In this document: piece by piece, positions 35,606 to 44,300 of the stretch
Numbering within the stretch: position 1 is the first letter of the stretch
Layout of the letters: each line of letters begins with the position of its first letter
DNA from: an uncultured Lachnospiraceae bacterium
GTDB taxonomy: Bacteria > Bacillota > Clostridia > Lachnospirales > Lachnospiraceae
Assembly: GCA_910585545.1 (NCBI GenBank)
Contig: CAJUFN010000010.1
Coordinates: 1 to 64,000, forward strand
Length of the DNA: 64,000 bases
Direction: 5' to 3'
Notes under the pieces: model-generated
Seen by the model: the letters and a program-made list of their open reading frames with translations, nothing else
The model's database searches: none
Told to the model about the DNA's origin: nothing
Position numbers and translations under genes: made by a program

Positions 35606-36225
35606 ATGTAGTTGTTTTGGTGTCCGGAGGTGGGACAAACCTTCAGGCGATCATTGACGCAGTAAATGACGGAACGATTACGAATACGAGGCTTACAGGA
35701 GTTATTAGCAATAACCAGAATGCATATGCCTTGGAGCGTGCAGAAATGGCAGGCATCCCTGCATTTTGTGTTTCGCCTAAGAATTATGATTCCAGAGAGT
35801 TATTTAATGAAGCTTTTCTGAATAAGATAGATGAATTGCAGCCAGACTTAATTGTTCTGGCTGGCTTCTTAGTGGTCATTCCGAAGGAAATGATAGAAAA
35901 GTACAGAAACAAAATAATTAACATCCATCCATCTTTGATTCCGGCATTTTGCGGGACCGGATATTATGGCTTGAAAGTGCATGAGGCGGCGCTTGCGCGT
36001 GGAGTAAAAGTCGTAGGTGCGACGGTACATTTTGTGGATGAAGGCACGGATACTGGGCCGATCATTTTGCAAAAGGCGGTGGATGTGCAAAATGGAGATA
36101 CACCGCAAGTTTTGCAAAGACGGGTGATGGAAGAGGCAGAGTGGAAGATTTTGCCGCAGGCGATTGACTTAATCGCAAATGGAAGAGTCGAAGTTGTGAA
36201 TGGGAAAGCAGTGGTAGCACAATAG
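35599..36225 (+). CDS. purN: Phosphoribosylglycinamide formyltransferase
   Basis: Adds a formyl group from 10-formyl-THF to GAR. 208 aa, with [11 protein letters not shown] (phosphate loop) near the start, [10 protein letters not shown] (catalytic Asn-His) and [12 protein letters not shown] (catalytic Asp). The start lies inside the end of purM. Confidence 0.96.
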   Translation: MLNVVVLVSGGGTNLQAIIDAVNDGTITNTRLTGVISNNQNAYALERAEMAGIPAFCVSPKNYDSRELFNEAFLNKIDELQPDLIVLAGFLVVIPKEMIEKYRNKIINIHPSLIPAFCGTGYYGLKVHEAALARGVKVVGATVHFVDEGTDTGPIILQKAVDVQNGDTPQVLQRRVMEEAEWKILPQAIDLIANGRVEVVNGKAVVAQ

Positions 36226-36311
36226 TGTGTCGGGTGAATTTTTCAGGGCGTGAAAGAAATGCGTTGTAAATTTGGCGGCGGAGCGAGAATTCGGAAAAAG
36301 GAGAGAGGCAG

Positions 36312-37601
36312 ATGAAGATATTAATTGTTGGGAGCGGCGGAAGAGAGCACGCGATTGCATGGAGTGTGGCAAAAAGCAGTAAGGTAGACAAGATTTATTG
36401 TGCACCGGGAAATGCAGGTATTGCGGAGTTTGCAGAATGTGTTGAAATTGGTGCAATGGAATTTGAAAAATTGGCGGCGTTTGCAAAGGAAAAGGAAATC
36501 GATCTTACTATTATCGGTATGGATGATCCGCTTGTAGGCGGCGTGGTAGACGTGTTCGAGGCAGAAGGATTGCGTGTGTTCGGACCACGTAAGAATGCAG
36601 CAATATTGGAAGGTTCTAAGGCGTTTTCTAAGGATCTTATGAGGAAATATAATATTCCGACGGCGGGGTATGAGAATTTTACGGATGCAGAAGAAGCACT
36701 TGCTTACCTGGAAAATGCAAAATTTCCAATTGTGCTGAAAGCAGATGGATTGGCGCTTGGAAAAGGTGTGTTGATCTGTAATACTTTGGAAGAGGCAAAA
36801 GAAGGGGTAAAATCGATCATGCTTGACAAGCAGTTTGGTTCTGCCGGAAATGTCATGGTAGTAGAAGAATTTATGACTGGAAGAGAAGTATCCGTACTTT
36901 CTTTTGTAGACGGAACTACCGTCAAAACTATGACATCGGCACAAGATCATAAACGTGCAAAAGATGGCGATCAGGGTCTTAATACCGGAGGAATGGGGAC
37001 ATTTTCCCCAAGTCCATTCTATACAAAGGAAATAGAAGAGTATTGTGAGAAATATATTTTCCAACCGACGGTAGATGCGATGAAGGCAGAAGGAAGAGAA
37101 TTCAAAGGAATCATCTTTTTTGGACTCATGCTCACAGAAGACGGACCAAAAGTACTTGAGTATAATGCAAGATTCGGGGATCCTGAGACGCAAGTTGTAT
37201 TACCACGTATGAAATCCGACATTATTGAAGTGATGGAAGCTTGTATAGATGGAACACTCGATAGAATCAATCTTGAATTCGAAGATAATGCAGCAGTTTG
37301 TGTTGTACTTGCATCTGACGGTTATCCAGTCAAATACGATAAAGGATTCGAAATTTCCGGACTGGATACATTTAAAGAACATGATGGATATTATTGCTTC
37401 CATGCCGGAACAAAGTTTGCAGACGGTAAAATTGTCACGAACGGAGGACGCGTACTTGGTGTAACGGCAGAAGGCGCAGATTTGAAAGAAGCAAGAAAGA
37501 ATGCATATGCGGCAACTGAATGGATAACATTTCAGAATAAATATATGCGAAATGATATCGGAAAAGCGATAGATGATAAATTAGCGTCAGAGGGTTTTTA
37601 A
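36312..37601 (+). CDS. purD: Phosphoribosylamine-glycine ligase
   Basis: ATP-grasp enzyme of 429 aa that makes GAR. GSGGREHAI at the start, KADGLALGKGV, HKRAKDGDQGLNTGGMGTFSP and NARFGDPETQ are intact. AAAGGAGAG precedes the ATG. The last nine codons (DKLASEGF and stop) fall in the left arm of a 48-bp palindrome, so the C-terminal tail appears to have been supplied by that repeat. The catalytic domains are unaffected. Confidence 0.95.
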   Translation: MKILIVGSGGREHAIAWSVAKSSKVDKIYCAPGNAGIAEFAECVEIGAMEFEKLAAFAKEKEIDLTIIGMDDPLVGGVVDVFEAEGLRVFGPRKNAAILEGSKAFSKDLMRKYNIPTAGYENFTDAEEALAYLENAKFPIVLKADGLALGKGVLICNTLEEAKEGVKSIMLDKQFGSAGNVMVVEEFMTGREVSVLSFVDGTTVKTMTSAQDHKRAKDGDQGLNTGGMGTFSPSPFYTKEIEEYCEKYIFQPTVDAMKAEGREFKGIIFFGLMLTEDGPKVLEYNARFGDPETQVVLPRMKSDIIEVMEACIDGTLDRINLEFEDNAAVCVVLASDGYPVKYDKGFEISGLDTFKEHDGYYCFHAGTKFADGKIVTNGGRVLGVTAEGADLKEARKNAYAATEWITFQNKYMRNDIGKAIDDKLASEGF

Positions 37602-37623
37602 AAACCCTCTGACGCTAATTTAT
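37576..37623. repeat. 48-bp perfect palindrome (element 1, left)
   Basis: Arms of 24 bp meet between 37599 and 37600 (TTTTT/AAAAA) with no mismatch. The outer nine bases (ATAAATTAG and complement) are specific to this copy. The left arm is the coding end of purD. Confidence 0.9.
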
Positions 37624-37854
37624 TGTTTTAAACTATTCAGACAATTTCTATGCCTTTATTTAAAAGCTTTTTTCTATTTTGTCTTCAAAATTCGACTAAA
37701 AATATTCTGATGAAACTAATCTGTTTTAAAAATTAAAAATATTCGATGATGTTTTAACATATTTTGTTTGTTTTTCGTTGCTGCATAAAGGATAAAAAAT
37801 GTCTGATAACTTTCTTTGATTTTTTGATTTTTCTCTGAGGAATCCTGTTTTTGC

Positions 37855-37900
37855 ATAGTTGGCGTCAGAGGGTTTTTAAAAACCCTCTGACGCCAACTAT
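37855..37900. repeat. 46-bp perfect palindrome (element 1, right)
   Basis: Arms of 23 bp meet between 37877 and 37878. The core equals the left copy, but the outer stem is ATAGTTGG and its complement. The -35 of the next promoter begins 3 nt beyond it. Confidence 0.9.
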
Positions 37901-37903
37901 AGA

Positions 37904-37932
37904 TTGCACTTGTACGGGCTTTCTGTTATAAT
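37904..37932 (+). promoter_or_regulatory. Promoter of the GntR gene
   Basis: TTGCAC (37904-37909), 17-nt spacer, TATAAT (37927-37932) with extended TGT, right next to the palindrome. Confidence 0.8.
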
Positions 37933-37976
37933 GCATCTAGAACAATTCGACCAACGATAAGGGAGTGAGAATACAG

Positions 37977-38348
37977 GTGTTTATTGAAATTGATTTTAAT
38001 AGTGGAGAAGCTTTTTATATACAGCTTCGCAATCAAATTGTTTTAGGAATTGCGACATCCGAGATACAGGAAGGGGACTCTCTGCCGTCGGTACGTCAGC
38101 TTGCCGATCATATAGGAATTAACATGCATACGGTGAATAAAGCATATGCTGTATTAAAGGATGAGGGATTTATCCGTTTGGATCGGCGTCACGGTGCTGT
38201 GATTGCAGTAGATGCGGATAAGGCAAAGGCGCTTGAAGACATTAAAATGCAGATGCGAATGCTTCTTGCAAAAGCGAGATGCAAATGTATTTCGGAAGAA
38301 GAGATTCATCTGCTGGTGGATGAGATTTTTGAAGAGTATAGAAGATAG
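37977..38348 (+). CDS. GntR-family regulator (YtrA-type)
   Basis: A 123-aa protein: FYIQLRNQIVLGIATSEIQE leads into the GntR winged helix with SVRQLADHIGINMHTVNKAY, followed by a short helical tail for dimerisation, the YtrA subgroup. The start is uncertain: GTG at 37977 with GGGAG 11 nt upstream, or the in-frame GTG at 37965 that overlaps that site. YtrA-type regulators usually control ABC transporters; here the next gene is clpC. Confidence 0.85.
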   Translation: MFIEIDFNSGEAFYIQLRNQIVLGIATSEIQEGDSLPSVRQLADHIGINMHTVNKAYAVLKDEGFIRLDRRHGAVIAVDADKAKALEDIKMQMRMLLAKARCKCISEEEIHLLVDEIFEEYRR

Positions 38349-38449
38349 AGTAAGAATTGAAAAATAGAAAAAGAATAGATAAAAAATAGAAAATAAATAG
38401 AAAAAGTTATAAGAAAAGCAGAGAAGATATCATAAATGGGAGGAACTTG

Positions 38450-40891
38450 ATGAATTATACAAAACAGGCACAGGAAGTAATCAAACATGCAAAAATAATT
38501 GCAAAACAATTAGAACATCCATACATTGGCACGGAACACTTATTGCTTGCGATGAAAAAAGTGTATACAGGTGTGGCGGGCCAGGTTCTGGCGCTTAATG
38601 GAGTAAAAGAAGAGCATATTTATCGTGTGGTGGAGCAATTGATTTCTCCGATAGGAGATACTAGGGAAACATCCAGACAGGAGATGAGTCCAAGGCTGCA
38701 ATACATTTTGGAAGAGAGTAAGACAGAGGCATCTCGCATGAAAGCCCAAGAGGTCGGTACAGAACATCTGTTGCTTGCTATGTTGCGCGATGTGGAATGT
38801 GTTGGCACAAGAATTCTTTTGACATTGAATATCCGTTTGCAGAAGCTGTATCAAGATTTGTTAAATATTCTGGGGATAGATTCAAAAGAATACATGGCAG
38901 AGATACAAGAGGAAAAGCATGGCGGCGGACAGATGGTGCTGGAACAATATGGAACGGATTTGACGGCGCTTGCGGCGGAAGGGAAATTAGATCCGGTTAT
39001 TGGAAGAGATGAAGAAATCAATCGGTTAATGCAGATTCTAAGCAGACGCACGAAAAATAATCCATGTCTGATTGGAGAACCAGGTGTGGGAAAGACCGCA
39101 ATCATTGAAGGATTTGCACAGCAAATCGCACAAGGAGCTGTACCGGAAGGCATGAAAGAGAAACGTGTACTGACATTGGATTTATCAGGAATGATTGCCG
39201 GTTCTAAATACCGAGGTGAATTTGAGGAACGAATGAAAGGCCTGATTCGTGATGTGAAGGCTGCAGGAAATGTGATTTTATTTTTGGATGAAGTGCATAC
39301 CATTATTGGTGCAGGCGGAGCAGAAGGAGCTATCGACGCTTCGAACATTCTGAAGCCATCACTTGCAAGAGGCGAGCTGCAGTTGATCGGTGCAACTACG
39401 ATAAATGAATATCGAAAGCATATTGAGAAAGATGCGGCATTAGAACGCCGTTTTCAGCCAGTTATGGTAGAAGAACCGGATGAAGAACGATGTCTGCAGA
39501 TTATGGAAGGATTACAGTCAAGGTACGAACAGCATCATCAGGTGAAAATCGAAAAAGAAGCGTTAAAAGCAGCAGTTCATTTATCGCAGCGTTATATTAA
39601 CGAGCGTTTTCTGCCGGATAAGGCAATTGACGTGCTGGACGAGGCATGTTCGAGAGTGAATCTCTCAGGGTTTCAAGTGCCGGACGGATTAAATCAATTA
39701 GAAGAAACCATCAAAGAGCTGATGAAAGAAAAGGAAATGAAGATTGTGAGCGGGGAGTTTGAAGAAGCATCTTTACTCCATCAGGAACAAAAAGAAGCAG
39801 AAAAGAAATTCAACCAGCTTAAAAAACGTTTTCAGAACAGGAATCAGAAAAAAGAACTTCATGTGACAGAAGAAGACATTGCGAAAGTAGTGGCGGCCTG
39901 GACGAAAATTCCGGTGCAGAGGCTTGCCGAGACGGAAAGCAGCAGACTAAAGAATCTGGAAAAAACACTGCATAAAAGAGTGATCGGTCAGGAAGAAGCT
40001 GTTGTGGCAGTTTCAAAGGCAGTGAGAAGAGGAAGGGTAGGATTAAAAGATCCGAAACGTCCAATTGGATCATTCCTTTTCTTAGGACCAACAGGTGTGG
40101 GAAAGACAGAACTGTCGAAAGCACTGGCGGAGGCATTGTTTGGCAGTGAAGAGTCTATGATTCGTGTGGATATGTCCGAATATATGGAGAAACACAGCGT
40201 TGCGAAAATGATTGGTTCTCCGCCGGGATATGTAGGACATGACGATGGCGGGCAGCTTAGTGAGAAAGTAAGAAGAAATCCTTATTCAGTCGTATTGTTT
40301 GATGAGATTGAAAAAGCACATCCGGATGTATTTAATATCTTGCTGCAGGTATTGGACGACGGTCATATTACGGATTCGCAAGGCCGTAAAGTGGACTTTA
40401 GAAATACAGTTATTATCATGACATCGAATGCAGGGGCAAAGGCAATCGTGGAGCCGAAACGGCTTGGGTTTGTAACACAAGAGGACGAAGCGGGCGACTA
40501 TAAGAAAATGAAGGAAAATGTGATGGGAGAAATTAAGCAGATCTTCCGACCGGAATTCCTGAATCGAATCGATGAAATCATTGTCTTCCATACATTGAAC
40601 ACACTGCAGATGAAGCAGATCGTAACATTGCTTTGCAAAGAATTTGCCAGACGCGTGCAGGAACAGATGCAGATTACACTGCATATAAAAGACTCTGTGA
40701 AAAAACACATTTTGGAAAAAGGAACAGATGCAAAATATGGGGCGAGACCGCTTCGCCGCGCACTGCAAAATGAGCTCGAGGATAAGATGGCAGACGCTAT
40801 TCTAAATAAAGAAATTGAACCGGGAATGCAAGTGGATGTGACATTTACTAAAAACGAAATAAAATTTCTTCCAAAGCAGATAAATCACTAG
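38450..40891 (+). CDS. clpC: ClpC-type AAA+ unfoldase
   Basis: An 813-aa Hsp100 protein that unfolds substrates for ClpP. It has two N-terminal Clp repeats (about 1-145), AAA-1 with GEPGVGKT, a short middle coiled region with EEASLLHQEQKEAEKKF, and AAA-2 with GPTGVGKT. The ATG at 38450 with GGGAGG upstream is better than the TTG one codon earlier. The ctsR-mcsA-mcsB genes that often precede clpC are absent; a GntR gene is upstream instead. Confidence 0.93.
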   Translation: MNYTKQAQEVIKHAKIIAKQLEHPYIGTEHLLLAMKKVYTGVAGQVLALNGVKEEHIYRVVEQLISPIGDTRETSRQEMSPRLQYILEESKTEASRMKAQEVGTEHLLLAMLRDVECVGTRILLTLNIRLQKLYQDLLNILGIDSKEYMAEIQEEKHGGGQMVLEQYGTDLTALAAEGKLDPVIGRDEEINRLMQILSRRTKNNPCLIGEPGVGKTAIIEGFAQQIAQGAVPEGMKEKRVLTLDLSGMIAGSKYRGEFEERMKGLIRDVKAAGNVILFLDEVHTIIGAGGAEGAIDASNILKPSLARGELQLIGATTINEYRKHIEKDAALERRFQPVMVEEPDEERCLQIMEGLQSRYEQHHQVKIEKEALKAAVHLSQRYINERFLPDKAIDVLDEACSRVNLSGFQVPDGLNQLEETIKELMKEKEMKIVSGEFEEASLLHQEQKEAEKKFNQLKKRFQNRNQKKELHVTEEDIAKVVAAWTKIPVQRLAETESSRLKNLEKTLHKRVIGQEEAVVAVSKAVRRGRVGLKDPKRPIGSFLFLGPTGVGKTELSKALAEALFGSEESMIRVDMSEYMEKHSVAKMIGSPPGYVGHDDGGQLSEKVRRNPYSVVLFDEIEKAHPDVFNILLQVLDDGHITDSQGRKVDFRNTVIIMTSNAGAKAIVEPKRLGFVTQEDEAGDYKKMKENVMGEIKQIFRPEFLNRIDEIIVFHTLNTLQMKQIVTLLCKEFARRVQEQMQITLHIKDSVKKHILEKGTDAKYGARPLRRALQNELEDKMADAILNKEIEPGMQVDVTFTKNEIKFLPKQINH

Positions 40892-40951
40892 TAATCTGAA
40901 AAAAATTATACTATAATCATAATCAGATACAGGCAAAAAGCCGGGCAGCAG

Positions 40952-40977
40952 CTTGCGGACATAAACGTGTCTGCAAG
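40952..40977 (+). other. Leader hairpin before a conserved hypothetical gene
   Basis: CTTGCGGACA pairs with TGTCTGCAAG (one G-T) around TAAACG. There is no T-run, so it is not a terminator. It sits about 30 nt before the next start, in a 116-nt gap with TATAAT at 40912-40917. Confidence 0.5.
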
Positions 40978-41007
40978 TGTAAGTTACATAGCAGGAGGAT
41001 ATTTACA

Positions 41008-41421
41008 ATGACAGTGATAAAAGAATTATTGAAAGCGAATGAGGATGGAGGGCTTAGTTTCGGAGATTATACGCTGGAGAACAAGACAAAACTAGATGGT
41101 TTTGAATTTCAGGGCGATTTATATAAAGTGAAAACTTTCAAAGAGATTACCAAATTAGAAAAGAATGGAATGTTTGTATATGAATCTGTACCAGGAACAG
41201 CGGTAGAAGATTTTAAAGTGACAGAAGAAGCAATTACATTCCGCGTATCCGCACAAAGCGACGCGCAGTTTACAGTCGAACTCGAAGAAGACAGCGAATA
41301 TACCGTATATATGGACGACGTAAATGTCGGCAGAATGAAGACGAATTTAAGCGGTAAATTAAGCGTAAGTGCAGAGTTGAGTGAAGGAAAAGCGGTAAGT
41401 ATAAAGATTGAAAGAGTATAA
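41008..41421 (+). CDS. Conserved hypothetical protein
   Basis: A 137-aa acidic, soluble protein with alternating beta-strand-like patterns. The second half (FKVTEEAITFRVSAQSDAQF, then LSGKLSVSAELSEGKAVSI) looks like a beta-sandwich. No signal peptide or catalytic motif. GCAGGAGG precedes the ATG and a terminator follows, so it is a single-gene unit. Function not recognised. Confidence 0.75.
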   Translation: MTVIKELLKANEDGGLSFGDYTLENKTKLDGFEFQGDLYKVKTFKEITKLEKNGMFVYESVPGTAVEDFKVTEEAITFRVSAQSDAQFTVELEEDSEYTVYMDDVNVGRMKTNLSGKLSVSAELSEGKAVSIKIERV

Positions 41422-41436
41422 TTACATATCAGCATG

Positions 41437-41465
41437 AAAGGGACTGCCGGGAAGCAGTCCTTTTT
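41437..41465 (+). terminator. Terminator after the conserved hypothetical gene
   Basis: AAAGGGACTGC and GCAGTCCTTT flank the 6-nt loop CGGGAA and end in five T. Confidence 0.9.
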
Positions 41466-41496
41466 CTAACGGTAAGGCAAGGGGAAGCGAGGAAGA

Positions 41497-41949
41497 ATGG
41501 AGCAGAGCATTGTAAGAGGAAGCCTTATTTTGGTAATCATGGTCATATTATTCATTGTGGCAGTATTTGACATCCGGGAAAAGAAAATCTCGAATTGCTG
41601 GATACAGGTATTGTGGGTGCTTGGAATCCTGGAAATGATGGTGTTTCCGGAGATTGGCATCCCGGAACGGATATTTGGAAGCTGCTATATTAGCTTTTTG
41701 ATGCTTTTGCCAAGTCTGTTTGGGAAACGAGCATTTGGCGGCGGAGACATTAAGTTGATCTCTGTATGCGGATGGCTTGCAGGAGCAAAGGACATCTTCT
41801 GGATATTTGCGTACAGCATTTTTGCGGCAGGACTCTATATTGGAATCCGGATGTGGAAAGGAAGCATGAAGGGAAAAGAAGAAATCCCATTTGCTCCATT
41901 TATCTGTGAGGGAGCGTTGCTTGTTGTCTTGCAACATATGTGGGGATAG
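41497..41949 (+). CDS. A24 prepilin-peptidase-like membrane protein
   Basis: A 150-aa protein with five or so membrane segments and the two catalytic Asp sites of aspartic prepilin peptidases: DIREKKISN (first Asp, about residue 25) and FGGGDIKLI (the GxGD motif, about 82). The N-terminal methylase domain of full PilD is missing, as in TadV/CpaA forms. No pilus genes are nearby, so its substrate must be encoded elsewhere. A topB promoter lies in its last codons. Confidence 0.85.
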   Translation: MEQSIVRGSLILVIMVILFIVAVFDIREKKISNCWIQVLWVLGILEMMVFPEIGIPERIFGSCYISFLMLLPSLFGKRAFGGGDIKLISVCGWLAGAKDIFWIFAYSIFAAGLYIGIRMWKGSMKGKEEIPFAPFICEGALLVVLQHMWG

Positions 41950-41957
41950 ATTATAAT
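41929..41957 (+). promoter_or_regulatory. Promoter of topB
   Basis: TTGCAA (41929-41934), 17-nt spacer, TATAAT (41952-41957), straddling the end of the upstream peptidase gene. Confidence 0.75.
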
Positions 41958-41992
41958 GACACGTAGAAAAAATCAAGATGGAGAAATGAAAT

Positions 41993-44209
41993 ATGAAATC
42001 ATTAGTAATTGCAGAAAAGCCATCTGTGGCAAGGGATATTGCCCGGGTGCTGAAATGTACGAAGAATATAAGCGGAGCGATCGAAGGAAATCAGTATGTA
42101 GTCACATGGGGACTGGGACATTTGGTAGAACTTGCGGACCCGGAGCATTATGACAAAAAATACAAAAACTGGAAGATGGAAGACTTACCGATGCTTCCGA
42201 AGGAATTCCATTATGAAGTGATCAAACAGACTGGAAAACAATTTAGCAATGTCAAGACGCAAATTCATAGAAAAGATGTGCAAGAGATTGTGATTGCCAC
42301 GGATGCCGGACGTGAAGGAGAGTTGGTGGCAAGACTGATTTTGTTAAAAAGCGGAAATAAAAAGCCGATCAAAAGGCTTTGGATTTCTTCTGTGACAGAT
42401 AAAGCGATCAGAGAAGGATTTGCACACTTAAAGGATGGCAGAGCGTATGATAATCTCTATCACGCTGCAATGTGCCGTGCAAAGGCAGATTGGCTGGTAG
42501 GTATCAATGCAACACGTGCACTTACATGCAAATATAATGCACAGCTTTCCTGCGGACGGGTGCAGACCCCTACGCTTGCCATGATTGCTAAGCGGGAAGA
42601 AGAGATTAAAAAATTCATACCAAAACCATATTATGGTTTGAAAGCGATGGCAGAAGGCATGACATTTACCTGGCGGGATGGCAAGACAAAAGGGATGCGT
42701 TCCTTCCAGAAAGAAAAAATGGAAAGTCTGGAAAAGCAGTTATCAAACCAAGATGGTATGCTTGTCTCTGGCAAGAAGAAGCCTAAGAAGGTATATGCAC
42801 CGCTTTTGTATGATTTGACAGAGCTGCAAAGAGATGCGAACAAACGATTTGGATTGTCGGCGAAAGAAACACTGAACATTATGCAGCGTCTGTATGAGAA
42901 TCATAAAGTACTAACATATCCAAGAACAGATTCCCGTTATATCAGCGCAGATATTGTACCGACAATTGGGGAACGCCTGCAGGCATGTGCGGTGGGACCA
43001 TACCGAAAGAGCGCCGGTTCTCTTGGGGCAAAGCTTGGCAGAGGAAAGGCGTTGCAGGAGAGTATGGCAAAGAAACTTTGGGGCAAAGCGGGTTTTGTCA
43101 ATGATGCTAAAGTATCGGACCATCACGCGATCATACCTACGGAGCAGTTTGTGAATCTGGAGCATATGACAAATGAGGAACGCAAAATTTACGATCTGGT
43201 CGTAAAACGTTTTCTTGCCGTACTTTATCCGCCGGCAGAATATGAGCAGACGGAACTGATTTTAAAAATCAAAGAAGAAGAGTTTTTGGCAAATGGTAAA
43301 ATCGTGATTGCAAAAGGATGGCAGGAAGTGTATGAGCAGGGCGACTACGATTCGGATGATGAGGAAGAAGAACTGAAAAGTCAAACGTTAAAAGATATCA
43401 GACAGGGAAGTCGATTAAAGATCGAGAGGCTGATCCTGACGGAAGGAAAGACAACGCCGCCCGCACATTTTAATGAGGCAACCTTGTTATCTGCAATGGA
43501 AAATCCGGTTGCATATATGGAATCCCATGATAAGGAGATGGCAAAGACGCTTGGAGAAACCGGTGGACTTGGAACGGTTGCTACTCGTGCCGATATTATT
43601 GAAAAACTGTTTTCCTCGTTCTTGCTGGAGAAGAGAGGAAAAGACATTTACCTGACATCCAAGGCGAAACAGCTTTTGGAATTGGTTCCGGAAGATTTGC
43701 GAAAGCCGGAACTTACAGCAGACTGGGAGATGAAATTATCGAAAATCGCCAAAGGAAATCTGAAAGAAAAAGCGTTTATGGATGAGATTATCGTGTATGC
43801 AAAAGAGGTGACGAGCGAAATACGCGGCGGTGAGGGGACTTTCCGTCATGATAATCTGACAAATAAGAAATGCCCGGTGTGTGGAAAACGGATGCTGGCA
43901 GTCAAGGGGAAGAATAGCGAGATGCTTGTCTGTCAGGACAGGGAGTGCAATCATCGGGAGGTGATTTCCAGAACAAGTAATGCAAGATGTCCGAATTGTC
44001 ATAAGAAATTGCAGCTTGTTGGGAAAGGGGACACGCAGATGTTTACATGCGTGTGCGGTTATCGTGAAAAGCTTTCTACGTTCCAGGAGCGCCGTAAAAA
44101 AGAAGGTGCCGGAGTGAGCAAACGAGATGTGCAAAAATATATGAATAAGCAAAAAGACGAGAAGGTAAATACGGCATTTGCAGATTTACTGTCAGGATTG
44201 AAATTATAA
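41993..44209 (+). CDS. topB: DNA topoisomerase III
   Basis: A type IA topoisomerase of 738 aa that cuts one strand to unlink DNA. AEKPSVARDIA opens the Toprim domain, IATDAGREGE holds acidic metal residues, and the catalytic Tyr is in YPRTDSRYI (about 306-314). Two C-terminal zinc ribbons (CPVCGKRM..CQDREC and CPNCHKK..CVCG) follow. The chromosomal setting argues against a plasmid or conjugative copy, though many such genomes carry several topB genes. Confidence 0.94.
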   Translation: MKSLVIAEKPSVARDIARVLKCTKNISGAIEGNQYVVTWGLGHLVELADPEHYDKKYKNWKMEDLPMLPKEFHYEVIKQTGKQFSNVKTQIHRKDVQEIVIATDAGREGELVARLILLKSGNKKPIKRLWISSVTDKAIREGFAHLKDGRAYDNLYHAAMCRAKADWLVGINATRALTCKYNAQLSCGRVQTPTLAMIAKREEEIKKFIPKPYYGLKAMAEGMTFTWRDGKTKGMRSFQKEKMESLEKQLSNQDGMLVSGKKKPKKVYAPLLYDLTELQRDANKRFGLSAKETLNIMQRLYENHKVLTYPRTDSRYISADIVPTIGERLQACAVGPYRKSAGSLGAKLGRGKALQESMAKKLWGKAGFVNDAKVSDHHAIIPTEQFVNLEHMTNEERKIYDLVVKRFLAVLYPPAEYEQTELILKIKEEEFLANGKIVIAKGWQEVYEQGDYDSDDEEEELKSQTLKDIRQGSRLKIERLILTEGKTTPPAHFNEATLLSAMENPVAYMESHDKEMAKTLGETGGLGTVATRADIIEKLFSSFLLEKRGKDIYLTSKAKQLLELVPEDLRKPELTADWEMKLSKIAKGNLKEKAFMDEIIVYAKEVTSEIRGGEGTFRHDNLTNKKCPVCGKRMLAVKGKNSEMLVCQDRECNHREVISRTSNARCPNCHKKLQLVGKGDTQMFTCVCGYREKLSTFQERRKKEGAGVSKRDVQKYMNKQKDEKVNTAFADLLSGLKL

Positions 44210-44238
44210 ATTATCTAAAAATCTCATCCAAAAAGTAT

Positions 44239-44267
44239 TTGACTATATAGTAAGTATATGGTTTAAG
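44239..44267 (+). promoter_or_regulatory. Possible promoter of the amidohydrolase gene
   Basis: TTGACT (44239-44244) with a weak extended -10 (TGG then TTTAAG, 44262-44267) at 17 nt. Confidence 0.45.
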
Positions 44268-44300
44268 ATATAAGCGAGTAAAAGAAACGGAGGATTCGCT

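Larger units (their letters stand above)
37576..37900. mobile_element. Paired-palindrome element 1 (non-coding)
   Basis: A 325-bp stretch bounded by two long palindromes that share the core CGTCAGAGGGTTTTT and its complement. The 231-bp interior is AT-rich, strongly T-biased on the plus strand, and has no gene. A second pair at 56614-56907 has the same plan. Small non-autonomous mobile element is one reading; a structural or regulatory hairpin pair is another. AGAT occurs just outside both ends. Confidence 0.55.

Noticed and set aside
36321..37193. A 290-aa minus-strand open frame opposite purD
   Set aside because: purD is intact on the other strand. The antisense product has no recognisable pattern (Cys-, Phe- and His-rich).
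37576..37900. Palindromes read as simple terminators, CRISPR repeats or integron attC sites
   Set aside because: There is no T-run after the stems, only two copies per locus with unequal long spacing, and no R-box layout or integrase/Cas genes.
40892..41007. Terminator in the leader after clpC
   Set aside because: The 10-bp hairpin at 40952-40977 has no T-run and sits close to the next start.
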